Source: Choristoneura fumiferana (taxonomy: Eukaryota; Arthropoda; Insecta; Lepidoptera; Tortricidae). From it: DNA of 64,000 nucleotides. The notes beneath the pieces were generated by a model that was not told the DNA's origin, made no database searches, and saw nothing but the letters and a program-made list of their open reading frames with translations. The stretch's first letter is position 1. Each line of letters opens with the position of its first letter. The translations under genes were made by a program, and so were the position numbers. The stretch covers positions 15,981,269-16,045,268 of the forward strand of contig NC_133482.1 of assembly GCF_025370935.1 (NCBI RefSeq). The letters are read 5' to 3'. Below are positions 60,925-64,000 of this stretch, in pieces.

Positions 60925-62715
60925 TTTTTAGGGTTCCGGAGCCAAAATGGCAAAAACGGAACCCTTATAGTTTCGCCATGTCTGTCTGTCTGTCTGTCCG
61001 TCCGCGGCTTTGCTCAGGGCCTATCAATGCTAGAAAGCTGTAATTTTGCACGGATATAAAGGTAAACTATGCCGACAAAATGGTACAATTAAAAATTAAA
61101 AAAAAATTTTTTTGGGTACCTCCCATAGACGTAAAGTGGGGGTGATTTTTTTTTCTCATCCAACCCTATAGTGTGGGGTATCGTTGGATAGGTCTTTTAA
61201 AACCATTAGGGGTTTGCTAAGACTAAATATATGGATGGACTAAGATATAAATTTAGTGCAAATATTCAACTTTAAAGTGCAAATTTTCATTAAAATCGAG
61301 CGCCCCCCCCCCCCTCTGAAATCTAAACCGGTCGGTGGAAAAATTTGAAAAAATTCAGGATGGTAGTTAGTATATCAAACTTTCAAGGAAAACTATAACG
61401 GATAAGCTTGCTTGAGAATTATTAGTAGTTTATGAGTAAATAGCAGCCCAAAATAAAAATATAACTCAACTTGGAAGATTCCTTATAAAATACGAAATCC
61501 TTAAAAAAATATTACTTAATTTTTTCGTAATGGCTACGGAACCCTATTTTGGGCGTGTCCGACACGCTCTTGGCCGGTTTTTTTGTATATGTATAGACTT
61601 AAGTTTCGCCTCAATCTCGCTTGATGGAAGGCGAAGATGAGGCCTAAGAAGGTACACGTTTGCCTAGAAGGTGTCTGTTCACTTTGAAATGAAATGAATC
61701 CATGTGTCGACTCTCTTTAGGACTTAAAGTCGCAATTTGCAGAAACCCTGTTTTATTCCAAGACTCAGTTACAACATGTATGTCTGTCTGTACGTAAACA
61801 GCTCTTTATCGACTGTTCTGTTATCCAATCGTCCTGTTTGCGAGCGTTTTATGCCGGCCATGTGTTATTTCTTATTTATTCACGTTTAAATCCACGACTT
61901 ACGGAATAAGGAGACTTATTGTCTTTAATTCTTGTGAATTTGGAAGTTTACCTTTAGCTAAAATTAGTTGGTTTTTCAAGAAAATATAATCGGATCTATT
62001 GAACAATGTTTTGCCATCGTTTTTTGTCGGAAAAGTTCGTATTTACCTTGCTTTCTCAATTAAATTCAGTAATTAAACTTCTATGAGAAAACAAAATAAA
62101 ATTATTAACTTTTTTAGGGTTCCGGAGCCAAAATGGCAAAAATCCTTATAGTTTCGTCAAGTCCGTCCGTCTTTCTGTCTTTTTGATTAAGTGAAGATTT
62201 CTGGAAATAATCGCTCCCAAAGTAGCAAAAATTGTGTCCCCCCCCTCTATTTTGTAAACCATTTGTCCAAAAAATAGGGAAAGGTAACACTTAATAAAGA
62301 CTTTCAACGAAAATTGGTTTCAACATGATCGGATATACCGTTATTGCCGAAAAACTGCGCTTCTCAACAAAAGGACGTAAGTGCCGTGAAGATACGCTCT
62401 TTTTCTGGTAATAGATTTTAAGACTGTAGTAAGTGTTTTAATTGTGTTATAACGCACATAATACGGCTATTATTTACTGAAAATTATTTAATTAATTATG
62501 CCCAACGGTGGGCGAAAACGCGCTGAAGAAGAAGATTTAATTAATTAGTTCTTAGAATATATTAGAATTAATTAGTTTAACAAAATGACATGTAATAATG
62601 ATACTACCAATAAAAGAGAATGAGTATGAGTATGAGTATCATTTGATTTTTTTCGTAATGGCTACGGAACCCTACCTTAGGCGTGTCCGACACGCTCTTG
62701 GCCGATTTTTCCCCT
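60925..62715 (+). repeat. Two 'gttccgtagcc' repeat copies, no foldback element
   Basis: 60,925-61,595 corresponds to 17,700-18,385, and 62,115-62,715 to the copy split by the foldback element at 15,693-16,937. At the point where A has that element, B has a continuous repeat plus about 180 bases of other sequence (62,463-62,640) with (gagtat)n at 62,620-62,638. Confidence 0.6.
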
Positions 62716-63137
62716 TTATGGGGAAAAAAACAGATACAGACAACTAATAGCAAGAGTAAATTAAAATAATGCGATAAGTATTGCCTACGATCTAAAATAA
62801 TTCCCACTAAGACTTATTGGAAGATGTGGCAATTTACTCGTAACACTAATTAATGATAACCTAAAACTACTTAACATTTATCATACACAACAAACAATCC
62901 CAAGTAACATGCAGACTACACAATGGATGCCTTATATTTACAGCAAGCAGAACCAATCCAATGACGGGACTTCCACTAGGAAGGAGATATCTATAAATGC
63001 AATATATGTGCAATCTATTTATTTTTATTTAGTAACTGGGTGAACACAGCGCACGAGCTACCGAACATGTCAACCGAGGCCAGCCGCTTGTTGTAATGAG
63101 TCGCAAAGTCTACCCTACCCCTGCCTTAGTTCTAGAG

Positions 63138-63245
63138 ACATGGATGCACAGAAAAACCAGAAAGAGAGACCAGCACTAGGAATCGAACCCAGGTCCTCAG
63201 CAATCCGTGCTGCGTGCTATAACCCCTACACCACTGCTGGACAGG
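63138..63245 (-). mobile_element. tRNA-like SINE upstream of FAS-B
   Basis: Reverse counterpart of 15,101-15,205, with the same boxes. A further scrap of the same 3' sequence ('cagaaaaaccagaaa'-like) is at 63,462-63,497, inside the hairpin loop. Confidence 0.62.
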
Positions 63246-63350
63246 AATCTAGACACGAATTTTTTCCTATGTATACATATTGCGACAGACGTCACATTCT
63301 TTCGGAACCAACCGCTCACCCAGACAAGAGATGTCGCTACTAAGCAATCA

Positions 63351-63571
63351 AATTATGATTGGTTTTTTGGAGTCTTTTTGTATTTTTATTTTAACTCCAA
63401 ATTTGTTACTTTTACGGGAATCCCGTGAAACCATATCGAAAATACAAACTGAGACACGCATGCACAGAGAAACCAGAAAAAGAGACCAGTGCTGGTACCC
63501 GTAAAAGTAACAAATTTGGAGTTGAAATAAAAAAAATACAAAAAGACTCCAAAAAAACAATCATTATAATT
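63351..63571. repeat. Hairpin: ~70-bp inverted repeat at the end of homology with copy A
   Basis: 63,351-63,418 and 63,498-63,571 are inverted copies ('gactccaaaaaa'/'ttttttggagtc', 'cccgtaaaagtaacaaattt' and its complement) around a 79-bp loop that holds a SINE scrap. It begins where similarity to copy A (14,995) stops. Confidence 0.8.
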
Positions 63572-64000
63572 CATTACATCTGTAGGTACCTAATTGTATT
63601 TTAATTATTATTTTTTATCATAAAGTGTTCTTAATCTTGTTGTTTATCCAACGAGTATTTCTTCAATGATTACATACCTTACTGTTTTGCATACTGGCCT
63701 AAGTAGTACGGATTAATTGTAATCCATACATAGCTTGAGTAGACAAACTGGTATGATATCCGTTGGCCGATCAACGTCGAAAGTGGTTTTGATTTTAGTA
63801 CAGTCGAGTTCATAAACTTGTGAGCAAAAATTTGATCGAAAATATCTGAACACGACTCTATTGTTAACGGCGTAGAAGCGCGTGTTCAGAGATTATTGAT
63901 AAATTATTGATAAAATTGCTGCATTCGACTATTTTACTTTTATTTTAGAAAATAAAGCTTCATAATCCCACTTCCCACTAATTCTAAATGCGAAAGTTTG
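63572..64000. other. Right edge, nothing recognised
   Basis: AT-rich sequence without convincing frames or recognised repeats; not shared with the copy A side. Confidence 0.5.

Overview
This is eukaryotic, insect and almost certainly lepidopteran DNA. The introns are short and end in GT/AG. The intergenic DNA is packed with moth and butterfly repeat types: tRNA-headed SINEs, RTE-type LINE 3' ends followed by (GAT)n tails, MITEs, and the repeat family ending in 'ggctccggaaccctaaa'. The only host gene I can support is a fatty acid synthase-like (FAS-like) megasynthase. It is present twice, in convergent orientation: copy A on + (20,520-32,406) and copy B on - (58,794-46,980).

Layout. 1-6,370: 3' part of a very large LTR element with no coding capacity, ending in a 2.5 kb LTR. 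6,371-11,260: repeat debris (foldback-like units, a SINE, RTE LINE ends, a MITE, a 130-bp minisatellite). 11,262-12,967: 3' remnant of a Ty3/gypsy retrotransposon (integrase plus a short LTR). 12,968-18,385: repeats, including a 1.25 kb element with 310-bp inverted arms. 18,386-20,519: upstream region of FAS-A. 20,520-32,406: FAS-A, 16 exons. 33,102-46,509: a complete LTR element of the first family (LTR, 8.6 kb internal part without long ORFs, LTR). 46,511-46,610: an assembly gap of exactly 100 N. 46,611-63,352: a near-identical reverse-complement copy of about 15,000-32,720, carrying FAS-B. 63,353-64,000: sequence not shared with copy A, starting with a hairpin.

The FAS-like protein, joined across 16 exons, is 2,086 residues: ketosynthase (KS), acyltransferase (MAT), dehydratase (DH), pseudo-methyltransferase, enoyl reductase (ER), ketoreductase (KR), acyl carrier protein (ACP), then a stop codon. 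Three things set it apart from a canonical animal FAS. There is no thioesterase after the ACP. The DH catalytic His position holds Tyr (residue 880). The residue before the MAT nucleophile, normally His in the GHSxG motif, is Leu (588). The other catalytic residues I could locate are kept. This resembles a FAS-derived polyketide-synthase-like enzyme more than a housekeeping FAS; that reading is inference.

All 15 upstream exons of FAS-B match FAS-A in length and splice phase, but its ACP exon has a 1-nt deletion and an early stop. The two copies also share intronic TE insertions, and the gap has the standard 100-N length. They may therefore be two haplotypes wrongly scaffolded head-to-head, or a young inverted duplication. 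The sequence alone cannot decide.
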